Below, piece by piece: positions 1-8,499 of a stretch of DNA of 64,000 bases (positions are counted from its first letter, which is position 1; the number at the start of each line of letters is the position of its first letter). The DNA comes from Methylobacterium sp. WL1 (GTDB lineage Bacteria > Pseudomonadota > Alphaproteobacteria > Rhizobiales > Beijerinckiaceae). The DNA lies in contig NZ_CP042823.1 of NCBI RefSeq assembly GCF_008000895.1, positions 2,570,001-2,634,000 of the forward strand. The letters are read 5' to 3'. A program made the translations under genes and the position numbers. The notes beneath the pieces are model-generated. The model worked only from the letters and a program-made list of their open reading frames with translations, did not search any database and was not told the origin of the DNA.

Positions 1-298
1 GGTGTATACGCAGCTCAATCCCCGCCGTCAACACCGGGTCGTGAGTTTTTGAGCGTCGGGCGAACCCCCCCCTCCCCTCCCCTCCCCCGGCGCCATGTCT
101 CTCAAACAAGGCGCTGCTTGCTAGAAGGCGCTGCTTGGCCTTCCGTCCCTGGCGTGCGCGACGCCTCAATCTGGACATGCTACGCCCCGAGATGAGCAGC
201 CCGTACATGAATGGGACGGGCGGCATGGCGATCGGCCCGGCCGTGGATCATCAGGCTGGCGGGAGGCCCATGCGCCGTCGTCTATCCGGGGCCTTCGA
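1..298. other. Non-coding upstream stretch with C/T tract and short direct repeat
   Basis: No convincing gene is seen. Positions 64-90 form a nearly pure C/T tract. A 13-bp sequence (AAGGCGCTGCTTG) occurs twice in direct orientation, at 108-120 and 125-137. The rest is ordinary high-GC intergenic DNA leading to the peptidase gene that starts at 299, so its promoter probably lies here, although no clear -35/-10 pair is visible. Confidence 0.5.
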
Positions 299-2329
299 GT
301 GAAGCGCGAGCGACTCAAGATCGGTGATGTTGCCGCCCTCGCCCCTGGCGTGGGGCGCGGCGCTCAGGCCCCCCTCGATCTCCTCGGCGCCGACGCGACC
401 CAGATCGATCGCCGCGCGGTCAATTTGCGTTGGCTCTGCGCTAGCACGCTGACCGGTCTTACCGGTGCCGGCCTGATCGCCGCCGCGTTGCACGTATCCC
501 TCCAGGGTGATGTCTCCTTCGCGGCGATCCCGGAGAAGGCCACCATCATGGCGCGCCCGCAGCCGAGCGAGAGCGGCGCCAACATCGCCCGCAAGGGCGA
601 CCGGCTCGTTCGCAACCTGATGATCGCCTCCGCCAAGCAGAGCTTTCGCGCGCCGGTCACCGTGCGGCTGGGGGACCGCGAGATCATCAAGGCCAAGGCC
701 TTCGTGCGGATCACCGCCCCGCTGTCGATGACCACGGGCGTCTATGCCGGTGATCTGCCGCGCTTCGATCCGATGAAGTTCGTCTCCGACGAGCCCCTGG
801 AGCGCGCGCCGGATGCCGCCGCCGACGCACCGGGCGCCGAGGTCACGGTGGTCAAGCGCGACCTCGCCGACGCTGCCATCGATCCGAATGCGCCGGCCCT
901 GACCGACGACGACGTCACCGCCCAGGTCGAGGAGGAGCGGCGCATCGCGGCCGAGGCCGGGCGCCGGGCCGCCATCCCGATCGCCCCTCAGATCCTCTTG
1001 TCGCGCACGCTCCAGCAGGGCGCCGGCGGCGACGCGGAGGCGGCCGCCGCCAAGGACACCAACCCGTTCAAGGCGATCGAGGTGCTGGTCGTCCCCGAGA
1101 ACGTCACCAAGGTCGCCAAGGTCGAGTTGAAGCCGAACGAGGCGCCGCTCGTGGAGGAGCGCGACGTCGCGTTCAAGCGGGGCGACACCCTGGAGACACT
1201 CCTGAAGGCCACCGGCATGGCCGGCGACGAGCAGATCCGCGCGATCGTCGCCGCGCTGGGCGGAAAGAGCCGCACCGGCGCCCTCACCGAGGGGCAGCAG
1301 ATGCGGGTGCAGGTCGCCCCGGGCCCGCGTCCCGGCGATCCGCGCCAGGTCACCCGCGTGGTGCTGTACGGCGAGAGCGGCATCGAGGGCATCGCCGCCC
1401 TCAACGACCGCAACGCCTTCGTCTCGGTGACGCCCCCGACCGAGGACGCCCCGTCCGCCAAGTCGCAGCCGCAGGCTGAGGCCGGCGAGGACGAGGACGA
1501 GGATTCGGGCTCGGGGCCGCGGCTGTATCAGAGCCTCTACGAGACGGCCGCGCGCCACGACCTGCCGCGCGCCACGGTCGAGGACATCGTCCGGGTGTTC
1601 AGCTACGACCTCGACTTCCAGCGCCGCATCGCCAGCGGCGACGGGCTGGACGTGTTCTACACCTACGACGACGAGGCCTCCGCCGACCGGCCTGACCTGC
1701 TCTACGCGGCGCTGACGCTCGGCGGCGAGACCCGCAAGGTCTACCGCTTCCAGTCCCCGGACGACGGCACGATCGATTACCTCGACGACCAGGGGCGCTC
1801 CCTCAAGAAGTTCCTGCTGCGCAAGCCGATCCCGGACGGCATCATGCGCTCCGGCTTCGGCTACCGCCGCCACCCGATCCTTGGCTATGCCAAGCTGCAT
1901 ACCGGCGTGGACTGGGCGAACCCGATCGGGACGCCGATCGCCGCGGCGGGCAACGGCGTGGTGATCCGGGCCGAGATGACCTCGGGCTACGGCAACCGGG
2001 TCGAGATCCAGCACGTGAACGGCTACGTCACGACCTACAACCACATGTCGCGGTTCGGCCGGGGCGTGAAGGAGGGTGTCCGGGTCCGCCAGGGGCAGAT
2101 CATCGGCTATCTCGGTTCCACCGGCCTCTCGACTGGGCCACACCTCCATTACGAGGTGATCATCAACGGCCACTTCGTCGACCCGATGAAGATTCGCGTG
2201 CCCCGCGGCCGCGAGCTCGACGGGCGGATGCTGAGCGAGTTCAAGCGCCAGCGCGAGCAGATCGACGCGACCATGCTCAAATCGAAGAGCGCTACGGCGC
2301 TGGCGCAGCGCGACGCCGCCGTGCGCTGA
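299..2329 (+). CDS. M23 family metallopeptidase (LytM-type cell-wall endopeptidase), membrane anchored
   Basis: Probable periplasmic peptidoglycan endopeptidase. The 676-residue product has a short cytoplasmic N-terminus, one hydrophobic segment at about residues 47-68, a long low-complexity acidic/Ala-rich middle, and a C-terminal M23 domain. The zinc-site motifs are visible: LHTGVDWA (H-x3-D) and the later HLHYEV (H-x-H), with the typical GYGNRVEIQH strand between them. The length and architecture resemble alphaproteobacterial M23 proteins that cut septal or lateral wall crosslinks or activate amidases. The start is a GTG at 299; the nearby ATG at 270 is out of frame. The downstream gene is on the other strand, so this is a single-gene unit. 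Family assignment is firm; the cellular role is inferred. Confidence 0.9.
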   Translation: MKRERLKIGDVAALAPGVGRGAQAPLDLLGADATQIDRRAVNLRWLCASTLTGLTGAGLIAAALHVSLQGDVSFAAIPEKATIMARPQPSESGANIARKGDRLVRNLMIASAKQSFRAPVTVRLGDREIIKAKAFVRITAPLSMTTGVYAGDLPRFDPMKFVSDEPLERAPDAAADAPGAEVTVVKRDLADAAIDPNAPALTDDDVTAQVEEERRIAAEAGRRAAIPIAPQILLSRTLQQGAGGDAEAAAAKDTNPFKAIEVLVVPENVTKVAKVELKPNEAPLVEERDVAFKRGDTLETLLKATGMAGDEQIRAIVAALGGKSRTGALTEGQQMRVQVAPGPRPGDPRQVTRVVLYGESGIEGIAALNDRNAFVSVTPPTEDAPSAKSQPQAEAGEDEDEDSGSGPRLYQSLYETAARHDLPRATVEDIVRVFSYDLDFQRRIASGDGLDVFYTYDDEASADRPDLLYAALTLGGETRKVYRFQSPDDGTIDYLDDQGRSLKKFLLRKPIPDGIMRSGFGYRRHPILGYAKLHTGVDWANPIGTPIAAAGNGVVIRAEMTSGYGNRVEIQHVNGYVTTYNHMSRFGRGVKEGVRVRQGQIIGYLGSTGLSTGPHLHYEVIINGHFVDPMKIRVPRGRELDGRMLSEFKRQREQIDATMLKSKSATALAQRDAAVR

Positions 2330-2345
2330 ACGAGCTGGGCGTCCG

Positions 2346-3209
2346 TCATCCGAACCCGAGCCGCGCCCGGATCTGCTCGGGCGTGACCCCCGCAGCCCTC
2401 AGGTCGGCCAGGCTCTGCGAGGCGCGCGACTTGGCGAGCTTCTCTCCCCCGGGATCCAGGATCAGCCGGTGGTGGCGGTAGCGCGGGACCGGTAAATCGA
2501 GCCGGTGCTGAAGCAGGACGTGCAGGTCGGCGGCCGCTTCCAGGTCCTGGCCGCGCACCACGTGGGTGATCCCCTCCTCCGCGTCGTCGTGAACGACGGC
2601 GAGGTGGTAGCTCGTCGGTACGTCCCGGCGGGCGATTACGGCGTCGCCCCAGCGCGCTGGATCTGCCTGGACCCATTGCGTGCCGGATCCGTCGAAGGCG
2701 GTGTAGCCCAGCCGGTCGCCGCCGCGGCGCAGGGCGGCTTCCATGTCGAGGCGCCAGGTATGCGGCGCGTTCCCGGCAAGACGCTCGGCCACGATCGCTG
2801 GATCGAGCCCGCGGCAGGTTCCCGGATAGAGCGGCGCTCCGTCGGGGTCGTGCGGGTGTCCGGCCTGGGCGGCGGCCTGCGTGCGGATCTGCCCGCGTGA
2901 GCAGAAGCAGGGATAGGCGAGGCCCCGGCCGATCAGGCCATCGAGCAGTGCCCGGTAGGCGCCCATGTGCCGGGATTGGTGCCGCACCGGCTCCGGATAG
3001 GTCAGGCCCAGCCAGGCGAGGTCGGCGACAACCGCCGCGACCAACTCCGGCTTCGAGCGGACGGGATCGATATCCTCGATCCGCAGGCGGCAGAGGCCGC
3101 CCATTCGCCGGGCGAGGTCGGCGTTGAGCAGGGCCGAATAGGCATGACCGAGGTGGAGCCGTCCGTTCGGGCTCGGCGCGAAGCGGAGGACCGGCGAGCC
3201 CGCCCTCAC
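2346..3209 (-). CDS. gluQ: Glutamyl-Q tRNA(Asp) synthetase
   Basis: Truncated glutamyl-tRNA synthetase paralogue that lacks the anticodon-binding domain. In the known family it transfers glutamate onto queuosine 34 of tRNA(Asp). The 287-residue protein opens with the class I motif FAPSPNGRLHLGH and ends soon after the KMSKS-like EKLAKSRAS. The zinc-site pattern of the family, CxC followed by YxxxC, is seen as CFC and YPGTC. The start is the GTG at 3209, whose GTGA overlaps the stop of the upstream 93-residue gene, which suggests translational coupling; a longer open frame upstream is only the shadow of that gene. Confidence is high on family and length. Confidence 0.93.
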   Translation of the reverse strand: MRAGSPVLRFAPSPNGRLHLGHAYSALLNADLARRMGGLCRLRIEDIDPVRSKPELVAAVVADLAWLGLTYPEPVRHQSRHMGAYRALLDGLIGRGLAYPCFCSRGQIRTQAAAQAGHPHDPDGAPLYPGTCRGLDPAIVAERLAGNAPHTWRLDMEAALRRGGDRLGYTAFDGSGTQWVQADPARWGDAVIARRDVPTSYHLAVVHDDAEEGITHVVRGQDLEAAADLHVLLQHRLDLPVPRYRHHRLILDPGGEKLAKSRASQSLADLRAAGVTPEQIRARLGFG

Positions 3210-3487
3210 CCGTCGCGGTGACGCAGGCAGTGCGGGGTGCCGGTCTGGCAGGCGATGCCCGGAAGCGAGCAGGCCGGCCCCTCCGCGAGGCGCTGGCAGA
3301 CCCGGCAGCCGTCGGTCCATTCCAGGCAGGCCGGGTCGTCGGCGACGGAGCGCGCGGGCGCCGGGTGGCGGGCCGGCAGCAGTTCGCCGAGCAGCACCGT
3401 GGCGATCATGAGGATCGCGACGCCCCAGGCGGCGAGGGCGCCGCTGGATGAACGCGGGGCGGGCGGCGTGGTGGGCGCTGTCGACAT
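3206..3487 (-). CDS. Small Cys-rich single-pass membrane protein, hypothetical
   Basis: A 93-residue protein of unknown function with a Pro/Ser/Thr-rich N-terminus, one hydrophobic segment (about residues 19-36, AAWGVAILMIATVLLGEL) and a C-terminal portion holding six cysteines (in CLEWTDGCRVCQR and CSLPGIACQ...CL). If the tail is periplasmic it could form disulfides or bind a metal; this is inference. Its TGA overlaps the GTG start of gluQ, so both are probably translated from one message. I do not recognise a named family. Confidence 0.75.
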   Translation of the reverse strand: MSTAPTTPPAPRSSSGALAAWGVAILMIATVLLGELLPARHPAPARSVADDPACLEWTDGCRVCQRLAEGPACSLPGIACQTGTPHCLRHRDG

Positions 3488-3540
3488 GGTCGTCCTGTTG
3501 GCGCGGCCTGCGCCCTCCTGTCAACGCGGGTGTACCCCGG

Positions 3541-5577
3541 TCAGGCGGCCTGCGCGGTCCGGTCTTCCAACAGGCCCGGAAGCAGCTTCAGATTGAGCGG
3601 CTTGGCCAGGAAATCGTCGAAGCCGGCTTCGCGTGCGGCGATCTCGTCCTCGCGGCCGGCATTGGCCGTGAGAGCGACGAGATGCAACCGGGGACCCTCG
3701 CCCGCGGCTTCAGCAGCCCGGATGCAGCGGGCGGTCTCGTGGCCGTCGAGGCGCGGCATGCGGATGTCGATCAGGGCGAGATCGAACGGGCCGGCCGTCG
3801 CCAGCCGCTCCAGCGCCTCGACGCCGTCGACCGCATGGACGACTTCGGCGCCGAGGCGCTCCAGCGCACGCGTCGCCAGCAGGGCGTTGATCGGGTTGTC
3901 CTCGGCGAGCAGGATCCGCTGGCCGGTTCCCGTCCGGACCGGGGCCGGTGCCGGGATCGCGGCGGATTCGACCGTCGGCGGTGGGGCGAGCAGCCGCTCG
4001 AATAGCGAGCGGGCCCGGACCGGCTTGATCAGGTATCCGTCGAAGCCCGCCGCGCCGGGGGCCCCGAAGCCGCGGCGGTCGAAGGGGGACAGCAGGACCA
4101 GGCTGCAGCGCACCCCGCAGGCATGCGCGGCGTCGGCGATCTGGCGGACCGCCGCGTCGCCCAGCGCCCGGTCCGCCAACACCGCGTCGAAGGCAGCGCC
4201 CGACAGGGCGTCGAGGCCGTCGTCCAGGGTTCCGACGATCACCGTCGCGGCGCCCGCCCGGGACAGGCTGCGGGCGAGGTACGGCGCCTGGTAGGGCGAG
4301 TCGGCCACGATCAGGCAGCGCCGTCCCTCGAGCCGCGGCAGGGGAACCGGGTCGGCGCGCTCGGTCTCGGCGTCCGGCAGCGGCAGGACGACCTGGAAGG
4401 TCGAGCCGCGTCCCAGGCGCGAATCCGCCTCGATCCGTCCGTCCATGCCGGTGACCAAGCGGCGGGTGATGGCGAGGCCCAGGCCGGTGCCTTCGTGGCT
4501 CCGGCTGGCGCTGCCGTCGCCCTGCTCGAACTCCTCGAACAGGACCGGCAAGCGCTCCTCCGGGATGCCAGGGCCCGTATCGGAGACGGCCAGGACCACC
4601 TCCCCTCCCCCACCCGGCATGCGGGCGAAGGTCAGGCTCACGCCGACGCCGCCGCGCTCCGTGAACTTGATGGCGTTGCCGGCGAGATTGATCAAAATCT
4701 GCCGGACGCGATCCGCATCGCCGACGAGCGCGCGGGGAAAATCCTCGGTGACGTCGAGGGCGATCTCGATGCCCTTGTCCTGGGCTCGCGGGGCCAGCAG
4801 CTCCACGACGCTCTCGGCCAGGGCCGGCAGGTCGAACGGCTCGGCCGCGAGGTCGAGGCGCCCGGCTTCGATCCGCGAGAAGTCGAGCACGCCGTCGATC
4901 AGCCCGAGCAGGGCCTGTCCGCTGGTGCGCACGGCCTCCACGTAGGTCCGCTGCTCCAGGTCGAGGGCGGTGCCGAGCACGAGGTCGGCCATTCCGAGGA
5001 TGCCGTTCAGCGGCGTCCGCATCTCGTGGCTGACGGTGGCGAGGAAGCGCGACTTCGCCACGCTCGCAGCCTCGGCGCGTTCGAGGGCGGCGTCGCGGCT
5101 GCGCAGCGCCTCGACCCGGGCGGTGACGTCTCGCCCGGCCCGCAGCCAGTGCATCGCGTCGCCGTGTGCGACCGGCATCTCCACGAAGGCGAACCAGCGC
5201 ACCTGCCCGTCCACCGAGCGGACCTGCGCCTCCATGCGGCGCACGCCGTCCTCCCCGACCTCGACGGCGTTCCGCTCCAGGATCTCCAGATCGATCTGCG
5301 CGCCGAGCAGGTCGATCGCCGGTCGGCCGAAGAGAAGGGCGTACGCGTCGTTGGCGTAGGTGATGCGGCCGCGGGCGTCGCGCTGGACGATCACCTCGGT
5401 GGTGGCCGCGACCAGGGCGCGGTAGCGGTCCTCGCTCTCGCTGATCCGCCAGATGCGGTCGTGCAGCCGCTCGGCCTCGGCCTCGTCCGGTCGCCCGCGC
5501 CGGGCGCGCCAATGGCCGAGCGCCAGGGCTGCCGCGATGAGCAGCGCCAGCACGAGCGCGATATCCTTGACGACCAT
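3541..5577 (-). CDS. Hybrid sensor histidine kinase (PAS, HisKA, HATPase, two receiver domains)
   Basis: A 678-residue hybrid kinase. Domains in order: N-terminal transmembrane helix (about 5-21), PAS domain (about 45-155), HisKA with the phospho-accepting His184 in TVSHEMRTPLNG, HATPase with N box NAIKFTERGG and G boxes DTGPGIPE and GTGLGLAI, a first receiver-like domain (about 418-530) and a canonical C-terminal receiver (about 553-672, Asp604 in LIDIRMP, Lys in FLAKP). The first receiver is degenerate: it has only one early acidic residue, and the candidate phospho-Asp is Asp469 in LADRAL. No response regulator or output gene lies beside it, so the phosphorelay partner is elsewhere. The ATG start at 5577 is clear. 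Confidence 0.9.
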   Translation of the reverse strand: MVVKDIALVLALLIAAALALGHWRARRGRPDEAEAERLHDRIWRISESEDRYRALVAATTEVIVQRDARGRITYANDAYALLFGRPAIDLLGAQIDLEILERNAVEVGEDGVRRMEAQVRSVDGQVRWFAFVEMPVAHGDAMHWLRAGRDVTARVEALRSRDAALERAEAASVAKSRFLATVSHEMRTPLNGILGMADLVLGTALDLEQRTYVEAVRTSGQALLGLIDGVLDFSRIEAGRLDLAAEPFDLPALAESVVELLAPRAQDKGIEIALDVTEDFPRALVGDADRVRQILINLAGNAIKFTERGGVGVSLTFARMPGGGGEVVLAVSDTGPGIPEERLPVLFEEFEQGDGSASRSHEGTGLGLAITRRLVTGMDGRIEADSRLGRGSTFQVVLPLPDAETERADPVPLPRLEGRRCLIVADSPYQAPYLARSLSRAGAATVIVGTLDDGLDALSGAAFDAVLADRALGDAAVRQIADAAHACGVRCSLVLLSPFDRRGFGAPGAAGFDGYLIKPVRARSLFERLLAPPPTVESAAIPAPAPVRTGTGQRILLAEDNPINALLATRALERLGAEVVHAVDGVEALERLATAGPFDLALIDIRMPRLDGHETARCIRAAEAAGEGPRLHLVALTANAGREDEIAAREAGFDDFLAKPLNLKLLPGLLEDRTAQAA

Positions 5578-5768
5578 GGATGCCTCCCCGGCTTCAGGCC
5601 GGCTCGGTGCAGGATCGCAGGTGAACCTGAAGGTCGCGTTGGGAAAAGCGCTTAACCGCCGGTTGCAGCATCCGCGGCGCCGCCCCGCAAAACATCGCCT
5701 TGGCGCGATCCGAATTCGGGCTCAAGAGTTGCTTGCCAGGACGATCCGTCCGGACGGAGACAGAATTG

Positions 5769-7412
5769 ATGCCGGGTGAGCATTACGACGTGATCGTCGT
5801 TGGATCCGGCCCTGGCGGCGGGACGATGGCGTGGCGCCTGGCGCAGACCGGCAAGCGCATCCTCCTGATCGAGCGCGGCGACTATCTGCTGCGCGAGCCG
5901 CGCAACTGGGACAGCCAGGCGGTGATCGTCGACGGCTACTACCAGACCAAGGAGACCTGGTACTCCTCCGACGGCGCCAGCTTCCAGCCGGGCCTGCACT
6001 ACTACGTCGGCGGCAATTCGAAATTCTACGGCTCGGTCCTGTTCCGGCTCCGGGAAAAGGACTTTTCGGACATCCGCCACGAGGACGGCATCGCACCCGC
6101 CTGGCCCGTCGGCTACGACGAGTTCGAGCCGCATTACCAGGCCGCCGAGGAGCTGTTCCACGTCCACGGCCAGCGCGGCGAGGATCCGACCGAGCCCTGG
6201 TCGCGCAAGCCCTACGCTCATCCGCCGGTGTCCCACGAGCCGCGGATCCAGCAGCTGTTCGACAACCTGAAGGATGCCGGGCATCACCCGTTCCACCTGC
6301 CAGTCGGCGTGCGGCTGGTGGAGAAGGACGGACGCGCGGTGTCGACCTCGCCCTGCATCAAGTGCGAATCCTTCGATGGTTTCCCTTGCCCGACCAACGG
6401 CAAGTCCGACGCGCAGACGATGGTGGTCGATCCGGCCCTGCGCGACTGCCCGAACCTGACGTTGCTCACGCGTACTTATGTCGAGCGCCTTGTCACCGAC
6501 CCCAGCGGTCGTACCGTGACCGGCGTGGCCGGCACCCGCGACGACGCGCCGTTCGAGGCCTCCGCCGACCTCGTCGTCGTGGCCTGCGGGGCGCTCTCCT
6601 CGGCGCTGCTGCTGCTGCGCTCGGCCAGCGACCGGCACCCGGACGGCCTCGCCAACGGCTCCGGACAGGTCGGGCGCAACTACATGCGCCACAACAATTC
6701 GACGGTGCTGGCTATTTCGAAGGTGCCGAACCCGACCCGTTTCCAGAAGACGCTCGGTCTCAACGACTTCTACTTCGGCGACCCGGACCGGAAGGACGAC
6801 TGGGACTTCCCGCTGGGCCACATCCAGATGGTCGGCAAGTCCGACGGCGCCCAGATCCACGGCGAGGGGCTGCCGGGCTTCCTGCAATGGTTTCCCAACA
6901 AGCCGTTCGACTGGATCGCGAAGCACTCCGTCGATTTCTGGTTGACCTCGGAGGACGTCCCGCTGGCCCAGAACCGGGTCTACTACAAGGATGGCAAGGT
7001 CCATCTCGACCTCACCGAGACCAACGTGGAGGCGCACAAGCGGCTGCGGCGCAAGCTGCATGAGATCTGCAGCTTCACCGACATGCACCCGCACCTGTTC
7101 GACCGTTCGCTCTACCTCGGCAAGAACATCCCGATCGGCGGCACCGCGCACCAGGCGGGGACTTTGCGGTTCGGGGACGACCCGGCGACCTCCGTGCTGG
7201 ACCGGAACTGCAAGGCGCATGAACTCGACAACCTCTACGTCACCGACGCGAGCTTCTTCCCGTCGATCGGCGCAGTGAACCCGACGCTCACGATCATCGC
7301 CAACGCGCTGCGGGTGGCCGACCATCTGATCGAGCGGATGGGCGCCAGGAACGAGATCGCTCCGCCGCGCCTGTTCGACCACACCGAGCCGCGGGAGCCG
7401 GTGCCGGCGTGA
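5769..7412 (+). CDS. GMC-family FAD-dependent oxidoreductase (choline/glucose dehydrogenase type)
   Basis: A 547-residue flavoprotein. The N-terminus carries the Rossmann FAD motif VVGSGPGGG, and the C-terminal GMC signature carries the catalytic pair His461 (GGTAHQAGT) and Asn504 (AVNPTLTIIANAL). In the family these residues abstract the alcohol proton during oxidation of sugars, alcohols or choline. There is no signal peptide at the chosen start, ATG 5769; a longer reading frame from 5700 would add an untypical Arg-rich leader before the FAD strand. A LysR-type regulator follows 52 bp downstream in the same direction. The substrate cannot be read from the sequence. Confidence 0.9.
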   Translation: MPGEHYDVIVVGSGPGGGTMAWRLAQTGKRILLIERGDYLLREPRNWDSQAVIVDGYYQTKETWYSSDGASFQPGLHYYVGGNSKFYGSVLFRLREKDFSDIRHEDGIAPAWPVGYDEFEPHYQAAEELFHVHGQRGEDPTEPWSRKPYAHPPVSHEPRIQQLFDNLKDAGHHPFHLPVGVRLVEKDGRAVSTSPCIKCESFDGFPCPTNGKSDAQTMVVDPALRDCPNLTLLTRTYVERLVTDPSGRTVTGVAGTRDDAPFEASADLVVVACGALSSALLLLRSASDRHPDGLANGSGQVGRNYMRHNNSTVLAISKVPNPTRFQKTLGLNDFYFGDPDRKDDWDFPLGHIQMVGKSDGAQIHGEGLPGFLQWFPNKPFDWIAKHSVDFWLTSEDVPLAQNRVYYKDGKVHLDLTETNVEAHKRLRRKLHEICSFTDMHPHLFDRSLYLGKNIPIGGTAHQAGTLRFGDDPATSVLDRNCKAHELDNLYVTDASFFPSIGAVNPTLTIIANALRVADHLIERMGARNEIAPPRLFDHTEPREPVPA

Positions 7413-7464
7413 CGGCCGCGCTCTGCTATGGAGGGGACCCGACCTCGAACCGAGCGCAGCGCGC

Positions 7465-8403
7465 GTGGCCATCGACCATATCGACCTCAGCCGGATTGAC
7501 CTGAACCTGCTCGTCGCCCTCGATGCGCTGCTCGACGAGCGCAGCGTCACCCGGGCGGCGGCGCGGATCGGCGTCGGCCAGTCGGCGATGAGTTCGAGCC
7601 TCGCCAGGCTGCGCCGCCTGTTCGACGACGAATTGCTCACGCGCGCGCCCGACGGGATGCGGCCGACGCCGCGGGCCCTGAAACTGGTCGAGCCGTTGCG
7701 GGCCACGTTGCGGCAGATCCAGGCCCTCGTCCACCGGGAGGAGCGGTTCGATCCGGCCACCGTCGAGCGCAGCTTCACGCTGAGCCTGCCGGACAGCGTC
7801 GAGGTCCTGATCGGGCCCCGGCTAATCGCGCAGCTGCGCCGGGACGCGCCGGGGATCCGGCTGCTGCTGCGTTCCGTCGAGCGGGCTCGCATCCTCGACG
7901 AGCTGGATGCCGACCGGGTCGATCTGGCCATCGGGTTCTTCACCGAGGGGCAACTGCATCACAAGCAGCGGCTGCTCTACCGCGACAGCTACGTGGTCCT
8001 GTTCAACGCCGACCTGATCGGGATCCAGCCGCCGATCGGGCTCGATGACTACCTGCGTTTCCCGCACGTCCTGACCTCGTTGCGGGAGACGGCCCACGGA
8101 GTCGTGGACGACGCGCTGGCGGCGCTGGGGCGCTCGCGCATCCTCGCGGTGACCACGCCGCGCTTCCTCGTGGTGCCGTTCATGGTCCGCGCCGCGCCGG
8201 TGATCGCCACCATGCACGCGAGGCTGGCGACTTCCTTCGCCAGCACGCTCTCCCTGGCGGTCAGCCCGGTGCCGGTGGCGCTCGACGAGGTGGTGGTGTC
8301 GATGCTGTGGCACGCCTCCTACGATCGCGATCCCGCCCATCGCTGGCTGCGCGATTTGCTGGTGCGCCTCGCCAACGAAGCCCCGACCTTCGGGATGCTG
8401 TGA
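7465..8403 (+). CDS. LysR family transcriptional regulator (NodD-like class)
   Basis: A 312-residue LysR regulator starting at GTG 7465. The N-terminal winged helix-turn-helix (about residues 10-69) shows the class pattern DLNLLVALDALLDERSVTRAA followed by QSAMSSSLARLRRLF; the remainder is the periplasmic-binding-like effector domain (LSLPDSVEVLIGPRL, VDLAIGF). The phrase order is that of the NodD/NahR-like branch. It lies 52 bp downstream of the GMC oxidoreductase on the same strand, which suggests co-transcription or regulation of that gene. The ligand is unknown. Confidence 0.9.
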   Translation: MAIDHIDLSRIDLNLLVALDALLDERSVTRAAARIGVGQSAMSSSLARLRRLFDDELLTRAPDGMRPTPRALKLVEPLRATLRQIQALVHREERFDPATVERSFTLSLPDSVEVLIGPRLIAQLRRDAPGIRLLLRSVERARILDELDADRVDLAIGFFTEGQLHHKQRLLYRDSYVVLFNADLIGIQPPIGLDDYLRFPHVLTSLRETAHGVVDDALAALGRSRILAVTTPRFLVVPFMVRAAPVIATMHARLATSFASTLSLAVSPVPVALDEVVVSMLWHASYDRDPAHRWLRDLLVRLANEAPTFGML

Positions 8404-8448
8404 GCGCGATTCCTTTTGGACTTCGGCTTCGTCCCGTAAGAATCGCGC
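8404..8448. terminator. Imperfect hairpin between convergent genes
   Basis: Arms GCGCGATTC (8404-8412) and GAATCGCGC (8440-8448) are perfectly complementary, with an inner GGAC/GTCC pair. The hairpin lies directly after the LysR stop and before the convergent DUF2252 gene. It lacks a strong T-run, so it may be a weak bidirectional terminator or a dispersed intergenic repeat. Confidence 0.45.
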
Positions 8449-8499
8449 GCGGCGCACCGGGTGCGCCGAACAGAGGCGGCGCGCGCCTTCAGAGGTCCA

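Noticed and set aside
251-2173. Long reverse-strand ORF opposite the M23 peptidase gene
   Set aside because: Low-complexity Arg/Gly/His-rich sequence with no motifs; it is the antisense frame of the clear M23 gene.
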